Shown here: positions 1 to 8,658 of the stretch, piece by piece
How the letters are laid out: the number at the start of each line of letters is the position of its first letter
Numbering within the stretch: the first letter of the stretch is position 1
Source of the DNA: Bacteroidota bacterium
GTDB taxonomy: Bacteria; Bacteroidota; Bacteroidia; B-17B0; Aurantibacillaceae
NCBI GenBank assembly: GCA_018267825.1
Contig: JAFDXR010000016.1
Span: 62,001 to 126,000, forward strand
Direction of reading: 5' to 3'
DNA: 64,000 nucleotides
Made by a program: the position numbers and the translations under genes
The notes under the pieces: model-generated
What the model was told of the DNA's origin: nothing
Databases searched by the model: none
The model's input: the letters and a program-made list of their open reading frames with translations, nothing else

Positions 1-3000
1 AGACCCGTGCCGTTGAAGCCGAAGCCATGGAGTATGCCGAATCGGTGTCCTCATCAGTTCCGGTAACGAATGCTGCTAATAAGTTCGCGAATACCGATTC
101 TGTTAAACGCAGGTATTTCATTGATTCCATTAAGGTTAAAACCTTCGACCATTATCTGGATTCGGTTAAAACACTGCCGGTATACAGCCTTGGCTTTACC
201 AGCTACACTTACGAGGAGTGTAAGAAACGCGAGATCAACCTCGGTCTCGACTTACGTGGTGGGATGAACGTGACCCTGGAGGTTTCTGTTCAGGACATCA
301 TCAAAAACATGTCGAACAACAGCGAGGATAAGGATTTCAAAGCCGCCCTCGAAAGTGCACAAAGCAAACTGGGAGTGAACAATAACGATGATTTCGTTAC
401 TTTGTTTGACAAGGAATACAGAAGAATTGCTCCAAACGGCCGCCTGGCCCCTATTTTCTCAACCATCGAGAATAAAGGTAAACTGGAATACAGTGCAACC
501 AACGACCAGGTGATTGCCTTTATCCGTACCAAAGTAGAAGAAGCTATCTCTAACTCTGAGAAAACTTTCCGCAGCCGTATTGACCGTTTCGGTGTGGCTC
601 AGCCAAATATCCAGAAACTGGAATCAAGCGGACGTATCCTGGTTGAATTACCGGGTGTAAAAGATAAAGAACGCGTACGCGAACTGTTACAGGGTACTGC
701 TAATCTGGAGTTCTGGGAAACATATGATAACGAAGAAGTTGGTCCGCTGATGCTGAAAGCCAATGAGAAATTATCGCAGGTTTTATTCCCTGATTTCCAG
801 ACAACCAAAGATACTACAAAAGCGATTGACACGACATCTGTTAAAAATGCAAGTGTTGCTGCGACATCGACTGCTACTGTAAAAGAAGACACAACCAAAA
901 AAGGAAAAGTGGATTCTGCAGCCCTGGCTGTTAAAACCGGCACCAATGCCGCTGCAAAAGATACAGCTTATCAGAACTTCATGAAACGTTTCCCATTGTA
1001 TTACTTCGGTAACTACCCTGGTCCGTTAAAAGCGTTTGTAACTTATAACCAACAAAACCAGCAACCTGAGCGCTTTATTCCGGGTGCTGTTGTGGCCCGT
1101 GCCTTCAGTAAAGAAGATACAGCCTTAGCCAACAAATACCTTCGCAATGAAGCTCTCCGCGCTGTATTTCCAAGCAAGCTGAAGTTTATGTGGAGTGCCA
1201 AGGCTAAAGACGTGAAAAACGAAGCCGGTGACGTTGTAGGAAAATACTTCGAATTATACGCCATTAAAGTAACTGACCGTAATGGTAAAGCTGCGCTTTA
1301 TGGCGATATCATCACAGATGCCCGTAAAGATTACGACCAGAAAACAGGTGGTCACCCATTCATCAGCATGTCGATGAACTCAGAAGCTGCTGAAAAATGG
1401 AAACGTATTACAGGTAACAATGCCCCTAAAGATGGTAAACCGGGACACAGCATTGCTGTAGTTATGGATAACATGGTATACTCTGCTCCGGTTCCAAGCG
1501 GCGAAATTGCCGGCGGTAACTCGCAGATCACAGGTGATTTCTCGAATGATGAAGCCGATGCTCTCGTAGCTATTTTAAGTGCAGGTAAATTACCTGCTCA
1601 AGCACGCATCGTCGAAGAGAATATCGTTGGTCCGACCCTGGGTCAGGAAGCCATTGACTCCGGTTTAATGTCATTTGCTATTGCCCTCGTGGTGATCCTG
1701 GTGTTCATGTTTATGTACTATAATAAAGCCGGTATGGTGGCAAACATTGCTCTCATCGCCAACATGTTCTTTATTATGGGTATTCTCACATCGCTCGGTG
1801 CGGTATTAACATTACCGGGTATTGCGGGTATCGTATTAACGATCGGTTTAGCGGTGGATGCGAACATCCTGATCTTTGAACGTGTGCGTGAAGAACTGGC
1901 GCTTGGCAAAAACACGTCGCAGGCCATTAAAGAAGGCTTTAAACATGCCATGAGTTCTATCATTGACTCCAACGTGACGCTGGCTATCCTCGCTGTCATC
2001 CTGATGGTATTTGGTACAGGTCCGGTACAAGGTTTCGCTACTACCTTATTAATTGGTATCGGTGCTTCACTGTTCTCTGCTATCCTGATTACCCGAGTTA
2101 TTTTCGACTGGATGCTGGAACGCAAAATGAGCATTCCTTTCGATAACAATGCAACGCGCAACTCATTCAAAAACATACACATTGATTTCGTTGGAAAACG
2201 TAAGGTATACTACATTATCTCTTCATTAATCATTGTGGCCGGTGCTGCTATGTTTGTTAAACACGGTGGATTAAACCTCGGGGTTGACTTCAAAGGTGGT
2301 CGTACTTACCAGGTTCGTTTCGAGAAAGAAATGAACACTGAGAATATCAAACAGGCATTAGCCAAACCGTTTGAGTCGGCTCCGGAAGTAAAAACTCTGG
2401 GTAGCGCCAACCAGGTGAAAATTACAACGACATTCCGTGTAGCTGATAATAACATCAAGGCCGACAGCCTGGTAGATGCTTCTCTGAAAACCGGTTTAAA
2501 TACCCTGGGTACCAAGTATGAAATCATGAGCCAGCAGAAAGTTGGTCCTACCATTGCCACAGACATCGTTTATGGTGCTTATGGAGCGATCCTCTTCTCG
2601 TGCTTACTGATGTTTATCTACATCATTATCCGATTCAAAAAATGGCAGTATGGTCTCGGTTCGGTAGTGGCTTTATTCCACGACGTACTTGTTGTATTAT
2701 CGTTCTACACCATATTTGACGGTATTCTGCCGTTCTCACTCGAAATTGGCCAGGACTTCATCGCAGCTATCTTAACGGTAATGGGTTACACCATGACTGA
2801 GACGGTGGTTGTGTTTGACCGTATCCGTGAGAAGCTGGCTGAAAGCGGTAAGAGCGATGTATTCGGTGAAGAGCGTAATAAACTGATCAATTTCGCATTG
2901 AACAGCACATTAAGCCGTACCATTTTAACATCGTTGACTGTATTCTTTGTGTTATTGGTTATCTTCATCTTCGGTGGTGAAAGTATCCGCGGCTTTATCT

Positions 3001-3089
3001 TTGCCTTATTGATCGGTCGTATCATTGGTACGTACTCTTCTTTATGTATCTCTACGCCTATCGTAGTTGACTTTGATAAACGCAAATAA
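1..3089 (+). CDS. secDF: Protein translocase SecDF, fused SecD-SecF (5' end outside window)
   Basis: This is the RND-type membrane subunit of the Sec translocase, which uses the proton gradient to pull exported proteins to the periplasmic side. The reading frame is open to the left edge (codon phase starts at base 3), so the first membrane helix and the true start lie outside. The visible part has about 1028 codons. SecD part: the LGLDLRGG motif near residues 72-79 counted from the Met at base 27, then a long periplasmic domain with an Ala/Thr/Lys/Asp-rich insert around residues 255-320. The GLAVDAN helix motif lies near residue 607. The SecF part begins with LGVDFKGG near residue 752. Fusion of SecD and SecF in one chain is usual in Bacteroidota. 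A strong terminator follows 28 nt after the stop, so it ends its operon. Confidence 0.97.
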   Translation, partial: TRAVEAEAMEYAESVSSSVPVTNAANKFANTDSVKRRYFIDSIKVKTFDHYLDSVKTLPVYSLGFTSYTYEECKKREINLGLDLRGGMNVTLEVSVQDIIKNMSNNSEDKDFKAALESAQSKLGVNNNDDFVTLFDKEYRRIAPNGRLAPIFSTIENKGKLEYSATNDQVIAFIRTKVEEAISNSEKTFRSRIDRFGVAQPNIQKLESSGRILVELPGVKDKERVRELLQGTANLEFWETYDNEEVGPLMLKANEKLSQVLFPDFQTTKDTTKAIDTTSVKNASVAATSTATVKEDTTKKGKVDSAALAVKTGTNAAAKDTAYQNFMKRFPLYYFGNYPGPLKAFVTYNQQNQQPERFIPGAVVARAFSKEDTALANKYLRNEALRAVFPSKLKFMWSAKAKDVKNEAGDVVGKYFELYAIKVTDRNGKAALYGDIITDARKDYDQKTGGHPFISMSMNSEAAEKWKRITGNNAPKDGKPGHSIAVVMDNMVYSAPVPSGEIAGGNSQITGDFSNDEADALVAILSAGKLPAQARIVEENIVGPTLGQEAIDSGLMSFAIALVVILVFMFMYYNKAGMVANIALIANMFFIMGILTSLGAVLTLPGIAGIVLTIGLAVDANILIFERVREELALGKNTSQAIKEGFKHAMSSIIDSNVTLAILAVILMVFGTGPVQGFATTLLIGIGASLFSAILITRVIFDWMLERKMSIPFDNNATRNSFKNIHIDFVGKRKVYYIISSLIIVAGAAMFVKHGGLNLGVDFKGGRTYQVRFEKEMNTENIKQALAKPFESAPEVKTLGSANQVKITTTFRVADNNIKADSLVDASLKTGLNTLGTKYEIMSQQKVGPTIATDIVYGAYGAILFSCLLMFIYIIIRFKKWQYGLGSVVALFHDVLVVLSFYTIFDGILPFSLEIGQDFIAAILTVMGYTMTETVVVFDRIREKLAESGKSDVFGEERNKLINFALNSTLSRTILTSLTVFFVLLVIFIFGGESIRGFIFALLIGRIIGTYSSLCISTPIVVDFDKRK

Positions 3090-3116
3090 TAAGATATCAT
3101 TCCTTTTTAAATAAAG

Positions 3117-3150
3117 AATCCCCGGCTTATACCGGGGATTTTTTATTTTA
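3117..3150 (+). terminator. Rho-independent terminator of secDF
   Basis: A perfect 9-bp stem, AATCCCCGG (3117-3125) with CCGGGGATT (3132-3140), has a 6-nt loop and is followed by a T-rich run. It lies 28 nt past the secDF stop codon. Confidence 0.9.
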
Positions 3151-3170
3151 TATGGTTTCGCTGGAATCCA

Positions 3171-3208
3171 TTAAAAAAGCCCTTCCGGAAACAGAAGAGC
3201 TTTTTTAA
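3171..3208 (-). terminator. Terminator of the ECF sigma gene, probably bidirectional
   Basis: TTAAAAAAGC (3171-3180) pairs perfectly with GCTTTTTTAA (3199-3208), with an inner TTC/GAA pairing. Both strands show a run of T after the stem. The sigma factor gene on the minus strand ends 40 nt away, so this most likely ends it and backs up the secDF terminator. Confidence 0.75.
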
Positions 3209-3248
3209 AACAAAACAAGCAACGACCCGGCTATCGCGTAGCCCACTA

Positions 3249-3842
3249 TTACATAAAGACTTCCATATTTTTTTCTTCCATCATTTTCTTGAGGTTGATT
3301 AAAGCATAACGCATACGCCCCAAAGAAGTATTGATGGATACATTGGTAAATTCGGCAATTTCCTTGAAGCTCATATCGTAATAGGTGCGCATAATCACAA
3401 CTTCGCGTTGTTCGGCGGGCAGTTCGTTTACGAGGTTGCGCATATCGCGTTTAAATTCGCTTTGTTCACGTTCATCGGTGGTATCGTGGCATGGTATCAG
3501 GTCGAAGATGGCGGTTTCCTCCCCTTCTTCATTGATGATAGCCGGAATGGTTGGCATTTTCTTGATCCGGCGGAAGTGATCAACGATCAGGTTTTTGGCA
3601 ATCCGGAGCAGCCATGGTAAAAACTTTCCTTCTTCGTTGTATTGGCCGCGTTTCAGGGTTTGAATCACCTTAAAGAAGGTGTCCTGGAACACATCTTCGC
3701 TCAGGGTTTTATCACGTGTAATAATATAGATATATGAAAATATCTTACGCTTGTGACGTTGAATTAAAATAGCCAGGGATTGCTCGTTACCGTTGATATA
3801 GAGCTGTACAAGCTCATTATCGCTTAGATTTTGCATAGACAT
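3249..3842 (-). CDS. RNA polymerase ECF-type sigma-70 factor
   Basis: A 197-residue extracytoplasmic-function sigma factor that would direct RNA polymerase to a stress or envelope regulon. Sigma region 2 covers about residues 20-90, including the DVFQDTFFKV helix and the FLPWLLRIAKNLIVDHFRR part that contacts the -10 element. Region 4 covers about 135-190, with LPAEQREVVIMRTYYDMS and a helix-turn-helix before the final KKMMEEKN. Two in-frame Met codons (3842 and 3836) are possible; a GAGG 6-7 nt before the first favours 3842. No anti-sigma gene is adjacent. The downstream neighbour is the convergent secDF; upstream is the START-like gene, also on the minus strand, with a 158-nt gap. The regulon is unknown. 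Confidence 0.92.
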   Translation of the reverse strand: MSMQNLSDNELVQLYINGNEQSLAILIQRHKRKIFSYIYIITRDKTLSEDVFQDTFFKVIQTLKRGQYNEEGKFLPWLLRIAKNLIVDHFRRIKKMPTIPAIINEEGEETAIFDLIPCHDTTDEREQSEFKRDMRNLVNELPAEQREVVIMRTYYDMSFKEIAEFTNVSINTSLGRMRYALINLKKMMEEKNMEVFM

Positions 3843-4000
3843 AATACCTCGTTTTTATTAGAGAAAGAAATAAATTAGGTAGATGTCTAAGCGATGGTAA
3901 CTCCTTTTTTTAGTTTAACAGATTTTATCAAAAATAATACAAAAATTTCATCGAACACCGGGTATAACCCGATGTTTGAGTGAAAGTCTATAATGGCTGA

Positions 4001-4972
4001 TTAAAAATAAGATCCTAATACGTGAAGCAATTTGTCGATTTGGCTTCTCCACAGCAATTTAACAGATTCTTCTTCGCCCTTATCGCTGGCAAAGTCTGTA
4101 ATCATGAGGGAAATATCGTTGGTGAGTTCGTCGCGCTGGATACGGAATTCGAAATAACTGCCATCATTCTTATCGGCCCACTGGTAGCGGATCAGGGATT
4201 CAGGAACATCTTTTACAAGGTGTGCCTGTTGTTGCTGGCCATCCCATACAAATGAATAGATGCCGTTACGGATATTTACATCGTCGCAGAACCATTCTGA
4301 CAGGCCACTTGGAGAGCTAAGAAACTCATACAATAATTCGGCGGAAGAACGGATTACAAATTCGATTTCAAATTTTCCGGGAGGCTCTTTCAGCGGTTTG
4401 GCGCTGATCATTGGATCCACTTTATAGGTTGGCGGCATCACGATGGGTTTCGGTGCCGGTTTTGGTGTTTCTTTCTTAACGGGTGCTGGTTTTGCTACAG
4501 CTGCTTTTACCACTTCCTTAGCCTTAGGTACAGGAGCAACTGTTTTTTTCACAGGGGCCGCTACCTTGGCTGGTTTTGCTGCTTTAACCGGTTTCGATTT
4601 TACGATGGGTTTCGCTACTTTTTTTACAACTGCTTTTTTCGGGGCAGCCTTTTTCACAACTTTCTTTGCCACCGGTTTTTTAGCGGCTGCTTTTTTCTTT
4701 ACCGGAAGAGCTTTGGTTATTTTTTTGACAGCTTTTTTAACTGCTTTCTTGGCTTGTTTTTTTGCTGGTTTTGCAACCTTTTTCGCGGTGCTTTTTTTGC
4801 TCACAGGTTTCGTTGTTTTCCTGGCAACTGCTTTTTTAGGAGCTGGCTTCGCTTTGGCTTTTTTTGCAGGTTTTGACGGTGTTTTACTTTTTTTGGATAC
4901 TACTTTTTTCGCCGTTTTTTTCTTGGGGGCGGACTTTTTTGATTTGGACGAAACCTTACTTTTTTTCGACAT
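4001..4972 (-). CDS. Histone-H1-like Lys/Ala/Pro-rich tail fused to a START-like (AHSA1-type) domain
   Basis: A 323-residue two-part protein. Residues 1 to about 190 are a low-complexity basic tail of Lys, Ala, Pro and Val with repeated KKA, KPA, AKK and KKV tripeptides, like bacterial histone-H1-like and AlgP/HU-tail proteins that bind DNA without sequence preference. Residues about 203-323 form a START/SRPBCC fold of the Bacteroidota START-like family, with KFEIEFVIRSSAELLYEFLSS, a SGLSEWFCDDV strand region and a final VLGSYF helix. That family is normally about 130 residues alone, so the tail is an N-terminal addition. There is no signal peptide, so it is cytoplasmic. Its ligand and role are unknown; a nucleoid-associated role for the tail is inference. 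Confidence 0.85.
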   Translation of the reverse strand: MSKKSKVSSKSKKSAPKKKTAKKVVSKKSKTPSKPAKKAKAKPAPKKAVARKTTKPVSKKSTAKKVAKPAKKQAKKAVKKAVKKITKALPVKKKAAAKKPVAKKVVKKAAPKKAVVKKVAKPIVKSKPVKAAKPAKVAAPVKKTVAPVPKAKEVVKAAVAKPAPVKKETPKPAPKPIVMPPTYKVDPMISAKPLKEPPGKFEIEFVIRSSAELLYEFLSSPSGLSEWFCDDVNIRNGIYSFVWDGQQQQAHLVKDVPESLIRYQWADKNDGSYFEFRIQRDELTNDISLMITDFASDKGEEESVKLLWRSQIDKLLHVLGSYF

Positions 4973-5073
4973 AACTGCAAATTTTTCGGAAATGTATAAA
5001 AAAAAAAGTATTTCACAATAGCCAACTATAAAAAAACAAAGAAAAATTAATGCGTGGTATTTTATTAAAACTG

Positions 5074-5081
5074 TATATTTG
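5074..5081 (+). promoter_or_regulatory. Bacteroidota -7 box upstream of tRNA-Met
   Basis: TATATTTG matches the TAnnTTTG -7 consensus. No clear TTTG lies at -33. If used, transcription starts near 5085, leaving about 88 nt before the tRNA. Confidence 0.5.
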
Positions 5082-5172
5082 CCACCCTGAAATGGAGATG
5101 CTATAAGTTATCGGGTGAACCATCCCGGGCAGATGCATAAAAAACTTCGGATTCAGTTTAAAAAAAACACCT

Positions 5173-5246
5173 GGCGGGGTAGCTCAGATGGTTAGAGCGC
5201 AGGATTCATAACCCTGAGGTCCCGGGTTCAACTCCCGGCTCCGCTA
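5173..5246 (+). tRNA. tRNA-Met (anticodon CAU)
   Basis: A 74-nt cloverleaf: acceptor stem GGCGGGG with CTCCGCT (two G-U pairs), D stem GCTC/GAGC, anticodon loop TTCATAA with CAU, T stem CCGGG/CCCGG around TTCAACT, and discriminator A. CCA is not encoded (the next bases are CAA). The last pair of the anticodon stem is A-C. The strong GC acceptor and the start G-U pair fit an elongator Met tRNA better than an initiator; a CAU isoleucine tRNA (lysidine-modified) cannot be excluded by eye. A terminator follows directly, so this tRNA is a single-gene unit. Confidence 0.93.
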
Positions 5247-5251
5247 CAAAA

Positions 5252-5277
5252 AAAGGCCCCTTATGGGGCCTTTGTCG
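5252..5277 (+). terminator. Terminator of tRNA-Met
   Basis: AAAGGCCCC (5252-5260) pairs with GGGGCCTTT (5265-5273) around a TTAT loop, 5 nt after the tRNA. The T tract is short. Confidence 0.85.
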
Positions 5278-5468
5278 TTCATACACGTTTGATTGAAAAC
5301 CTGATTTCTTTTGTGATCAACTCTTTGATTGTTATTATTATGATTTTAGAAGGTCATTAAATAGATGTACTTTAATGTTTATATTGTGATAACGCAGAGA
5401 TCGCAAAAGTGAACAGTATGTTGCAGTGATAGATTTTGAACACAGCTAAATTTCTAATGATGATACAA

Positions 5469-6581
5469 ATGAAAAAACTGGTATTTATTTTTTGCATGAC
5501 CATTACGGCTCTTTCATATTCTCAGACAAGCGATTCCATTGAAAATATTATCATTATCACTACAGATGGTTTGCGCTGGCAAGAGGTATTTAAGGGAATG
5601 GATACGCTTATTGCTTCGGATAACCGGTATAACCAAAAACAAGAAAAGGAATTATTCGAAACTTACTGGGCTGCTTCGGCAGCAGAAAGAAGGGAAAAAT
5701 TATTGCCATTTATATGGTCTGTTATCGAAGCCCAGGGCCAGTTATATGGTAACAGGGATTGTAAATCGAATGTAAATGTTACTAACAAATACTGGTTTTC
5801 GTATCCGGGATATAGTGAGATGTTTTGCGGGTACGCCGATAAAAAGGTGAATTCAAATGCATATACATTTAATCCCAATACAAACCTGTTTGAATTCATG
5901 AATACGCAAAAGGGATTTGAAGGAAAAGTAGCGGCTTTCGGGGCCTGGGAAGTTTTTGATAAAATATTGAATGAGCCCAGAAGTAAAATTCCGGTTGTAA
6001 GTGGTGGCGACTCCTGCGGTATGCCTGAACCGGATACTGTGGAAAGTGCGATCAATAAAAGCAAAAAGGAAACTCCCAATCCGGAAGCTCTGGGTAAAGA
6101 AGAATATGGCGATATGTTTACATACCAGGCATCCAAACATTATGTCGAGAAACATAAGCCGCGTGTTATCTTTATTGGCTATGGCGAAACGGATGTCTGG
6201 GCGCATTGGAGCCAGTACGCGTCATACTTGAATGCGGCACATCAGTTTGATCAGTGGATGAACGATTTATGGCAGTATATTCAGAATGATCCAGTATATA
6301 AAAACAAGACCTTATTATTTATAAGCACTGATCATGGCCGCGGCTATAAGGAGAATGAATGGACGAATCATAACCGCAGGACTAAAGGTTCTAACCAGAT
6401 TTGGTTCGGAGTTATGGGACCTGGGGTTACAGCCAAGGGTGAGGTTAAGAATTCCAAAACACTTTATCAGAAACAATTTGCAGAAACCTGGGCAGAATTT
6501 TTAAACCTTCATTTCGTTTGCGATCATAAGGTTGCCAAGGGTTTTAAGCCTGTTTTGACAGATACTTCAAAAAAGAAATAG
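5469..6581 (+). CDS. Exported alkaline-phosphatase-superfamily (phosphodiesterase/phosphoglyceromutase-like) protein
   Basis: I start the gene at the ATG at 5469, not at the in-frame ATG at 5436, because MKKLVFIFCMTITALSYSQ there is a clean Sec signal peptide. The mature protein of about 350 residues has metal-site motifs of the alkaline phosphatase superfamily: ITTDGLRW near the N-terminus (first metal Asp), WFSYPGYSEM in the position of the nucleophile segment, GYGETDVWAHW in the middle, and STDHGRG near the C-terminus (metal Asp/His). The family acts on phosphate or phospho-ester substrates in the periplasm; the exact substrate cannot be read from sequence. It is convergent with the next gene, which belongs to the same superfamily, with only 4 nt between the stops. 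Confidence 0.8.
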   Translation: MKKLVFIFCMTITALSYSQTSDSIENIIIITTDGLRWQEVFKGMDTLIASDNRYNQKQEKELFETYWAASAAERREKLLPFIWSVIEAQGQLYGNRDCKSNVNVTNKYWFSYPGYSEMFCGYADKKVNSNAYTFNPNTNLFEFMNTQKGFEGKVAAFGAWEVFDKILNEPRSKIPVVSGGDSCGMPEPDTVESAINKSKKETPNPEALGKEEYGDMFTYQASKHYVEKHKPRVIFIGYGETDVWAHWSQYASYLNAAHQFDQWMNDLWQYIQNDPVYKNKTLLFISTDHGRGYKENEWTNHNRRTKGSNQIWFGVMGPGVTAKGEVKNSKTLYQKQFAETWAEFLNLHFVCDHKVAKGFKPVLTDTSKKK

Positions 6582-6585
6582 TTTG

Positions 6586-8562
6586 TCAGAAACCTTTTGC
6601 AGAAGTATATTTTCCGTTTTTGAAAATGAAGGAAGTGCTTTGCAAATATTGTTTAACAAAGTTAATTTCCTTCAGGTGCTTATCCGCTTGATTGCTCACT
6701 TCGGTCAGATACTTTTGATCGCGCAAACGATAGAATATGGGTGTTCCAGTTTCAAACTGAAGCTTCAGGACCAGCGTGTCAGAGCTAAACAGTATCTCAT
6801 TGCCGTAGGGTCTTGAGAAGGCAAAGGGTTTAAAATCTTTACTGAACAGATCCTGTCCTACAAAGTGAAATTGCCCCGGGTAATTTATTTCATGCAAAAT
6901 GGTAGTAGCAAAATCACATTGTGCGCACATATCATTAAACCGTCCTGGTTCTTTGCTGGTGTTTAAGAGAAGGGCCGGTATACGGAATATATTGTAGTCG
7001 CCATCATCAGGGTCATATATGGCTCCATGATCTGCCAGTACGAGGAATAATGTGTTTTTATATTCCGGATTGCGTTTACAATGTTCAATAAATTTACCCA
7101 AAGCATAATCGCTGTAATAAAATGAAGCCTGCAATTTGGTCATTTTGTTTATCTCCGGATGCTGTTTCCTGAATTCATTTGGTACTTCATTAGGGGCATG
7201 ATTGCTCACGGTCATAAGCACTGATAATGTTGGTTTCTTTTCATGCGACCAGATGAGGGTTTCTGCTTTATCATAGAGGTCTTCATCGCTAATACCCCAT
7301 TCATTTTTAACCCTCCAGGTTTTAAAGTCTTTGATGTCGATGATTTTTTCGAAACCACCCTGAGAGAAGAAATCGGACATATCATCAAATCCGGCATCAC
7401 CATTATGAATAAACTGTGTATTGTAGCCTTCACTTACAAGAATACTCCCCAGTGTTTCAAAAGGATTAACTCCTTTTCTACGTTGAAGATTGATCCCTTG
7501 TATAGCCGGAAATCCGGAAACAGTGCTGATAATACCATGCTGAGAGCGCGGACCATTTGATCTGCAGGAGGTAAACAAAATACCCTCCTGACTGATTTTA
7601 TCAAAATATGGTGAAAATCCCTTATGGTCTTCGTTTAAACATCCTATATAACGGGCGCTAAAACTCTCCATGATAACAATAACAATGTTTTTTTTGAGAA
7701 ATGGTTGTGTATTGTTGATTTTTCTGAGTGTTGGTAAGTTGCTGCTCAGTGGCTGTTCATTTTGCTTTATAATAGCCTGTTTTAACCCATTTATAGCCGC
7801 TGAATCGGCACAGAAATGATAATCGGGAATACTTTCTTTGTAAATATCATGCTGATCAACGGATTTGATGAATGAATAAGTGCCGTTTAAAGCCGCCTGA
7901 TTAAGGGTATTGGAAGTCGTGGTAGCCAGGGCCCAAAACGGTGGGCCGAGATATAAAAAAGAAAAAACCATAAGAAAAAGCAGGGCCACAGGAAATTCCC
8001 TGAATGAAAGAGCATCTGTATCAGGCAGATGTTTCCTCATTTTTCTGGTAAAAAGGATACTCAAAAAAAGCGTAATAACAAAGACCAAAAGAACTATCGA
8101 TACTGGAAAATCATGAAGGATTGTTTTTATGATGGCATGATTTTCACTTTGGAATATTTCGAGTGCTTGATAGTTAAGCCTGCTATTAAATTGCCGAAAA
8201 TAAAAACAATCGATCACATTAAGTGTAACGGCAGCAGAAAGAAGCCATGAAACAACCACACCAAATGGGGCATAAAAACGATGCCGTAAAAGGTAATACA
8301 TACAGCTTAAGAGTATAGCCAGCAGCATGATTGCAGAGCAAAGCCAGGAATCGATAATAAAGCCTATAAAAAAAGTAAAGAGCAGATCGGCAGCCGAAAC
8401 AGCGCGTGTGTCAGATAAGGTAAAGAGGATAAAGACAACCCGGGTAATACATAGTAAGATTAACCCGAAGAGGAAATATCGTGAAAGGGCGTCGAGTAAC
8501 CTGTTCTTCCAAAAAGTCATTTCTAAATATAAATATTTTTTCAATGTCAATGCATCTTGCAT
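6586..8562 (-). CDS. LTA-synthase-family membrane sulfatase/phosphoglycerol transferase
   Basis: A 658-residue protein with about five membrane helices in the first 215 residues and a periplasmic sulfatase-fold domain from about 290 to 600. This is the layout of lipoteichoic-acid synthases and of OpgB-type phosphoglycerol transferases. Catalytic features: NIVIVIMESFSARY (metal Glu), RSNGPRSQHGIISTVSG (nucleophile segment, with Ser where LtaS has Thr), HNGDAGFDDM, and LVLADHGAIY (metal Asp-His). Gram-negative relatives decorate periplasmic glycans or lipids with phosphoglycerol or phosphoethanolamine; the acceptor is unknown here. A second in-frame ATG at 8520 gives a more usual N-terminus (MTFWKNRL), so the first 14 residues may not be translated. 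Confidence 0.85.
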   Translation of the reverse strand: MQDALTLKKYLYLEMTFWKNRLLDALSRYFLFGLILLCITRVVFILFTLSDTRAVSAADLLFTFFIGFIIDSWLCSAIMLLAILLSCMYYLLRHRFYAPFGVVVSWLLSAAVTLNVIDCFYFRQFNSRLNYQALEIFQSENHAIIKTILHDFPVSIVLLVFVITLFLSILFTRKMRKHLPDTDALSFREFPVALLFLMVFSFLYLGPPFWALATTTSNTLNQAALNGTYSFIKSVDQHDIYKESIPDYHFCADSAAINGLKQAIIKQNEQPLSSNLPTLRKINNTQPFLKKNIVIVIMESFSARYIGCLNEDHKGFSPYFDKISQEGILFTSCRSNGPRSQHGIISTVSGFPAIQGINLQRRKGVNPFETLGSILVSEGYNTQFIHNGDAGFDDMSDFFSQGGFEKIIDIKDFKTWRVKNEWGISDEDLYDKAETLIWSHEKKPTLSVLMTVSNHAPNEVPNEFRKQHPEINKMTKLQASFYYSDYALGKFIEHCKRNPEYKNTLFLVLADHGAIYDPDDGDYNIFRIPALLLNTSKEPGRFNDMCAQCDFATTILHEINYPGQFHFVGQDLFSKDFKPFAFSRPYGNEILFSSDTLVLKLQFETGTPIFYRLRDQKYLTEVSNQADKHLKEINFVKQYLQSTSFIFKNGKYTSAKGF

Positions 8563-8658
8563 ACTTTCTCAGGTGTCATAGACATGAAGGTTGCCCGTGG
8601 TTTTTACCGGAAGTTTCAACACTCCACGATACTAAGAAGATTGCCTGGTGTAATACGG

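Noticed and set aside
4443-5021. Long Phe/Ala-rich open frame on the plus strand
   Set aside because: It is the antisense shadow of the Lys/Ala-rich tail; codons for Lys and Ala read as Phe and Ala/Cys in reverse. No start signal.
5085-5172. 4.5S/SRP RNA or a riboswitch before the tRNA
   Set aside because: The conserved SRP loop sequence is absent and I see no match to a known riboswitch core.
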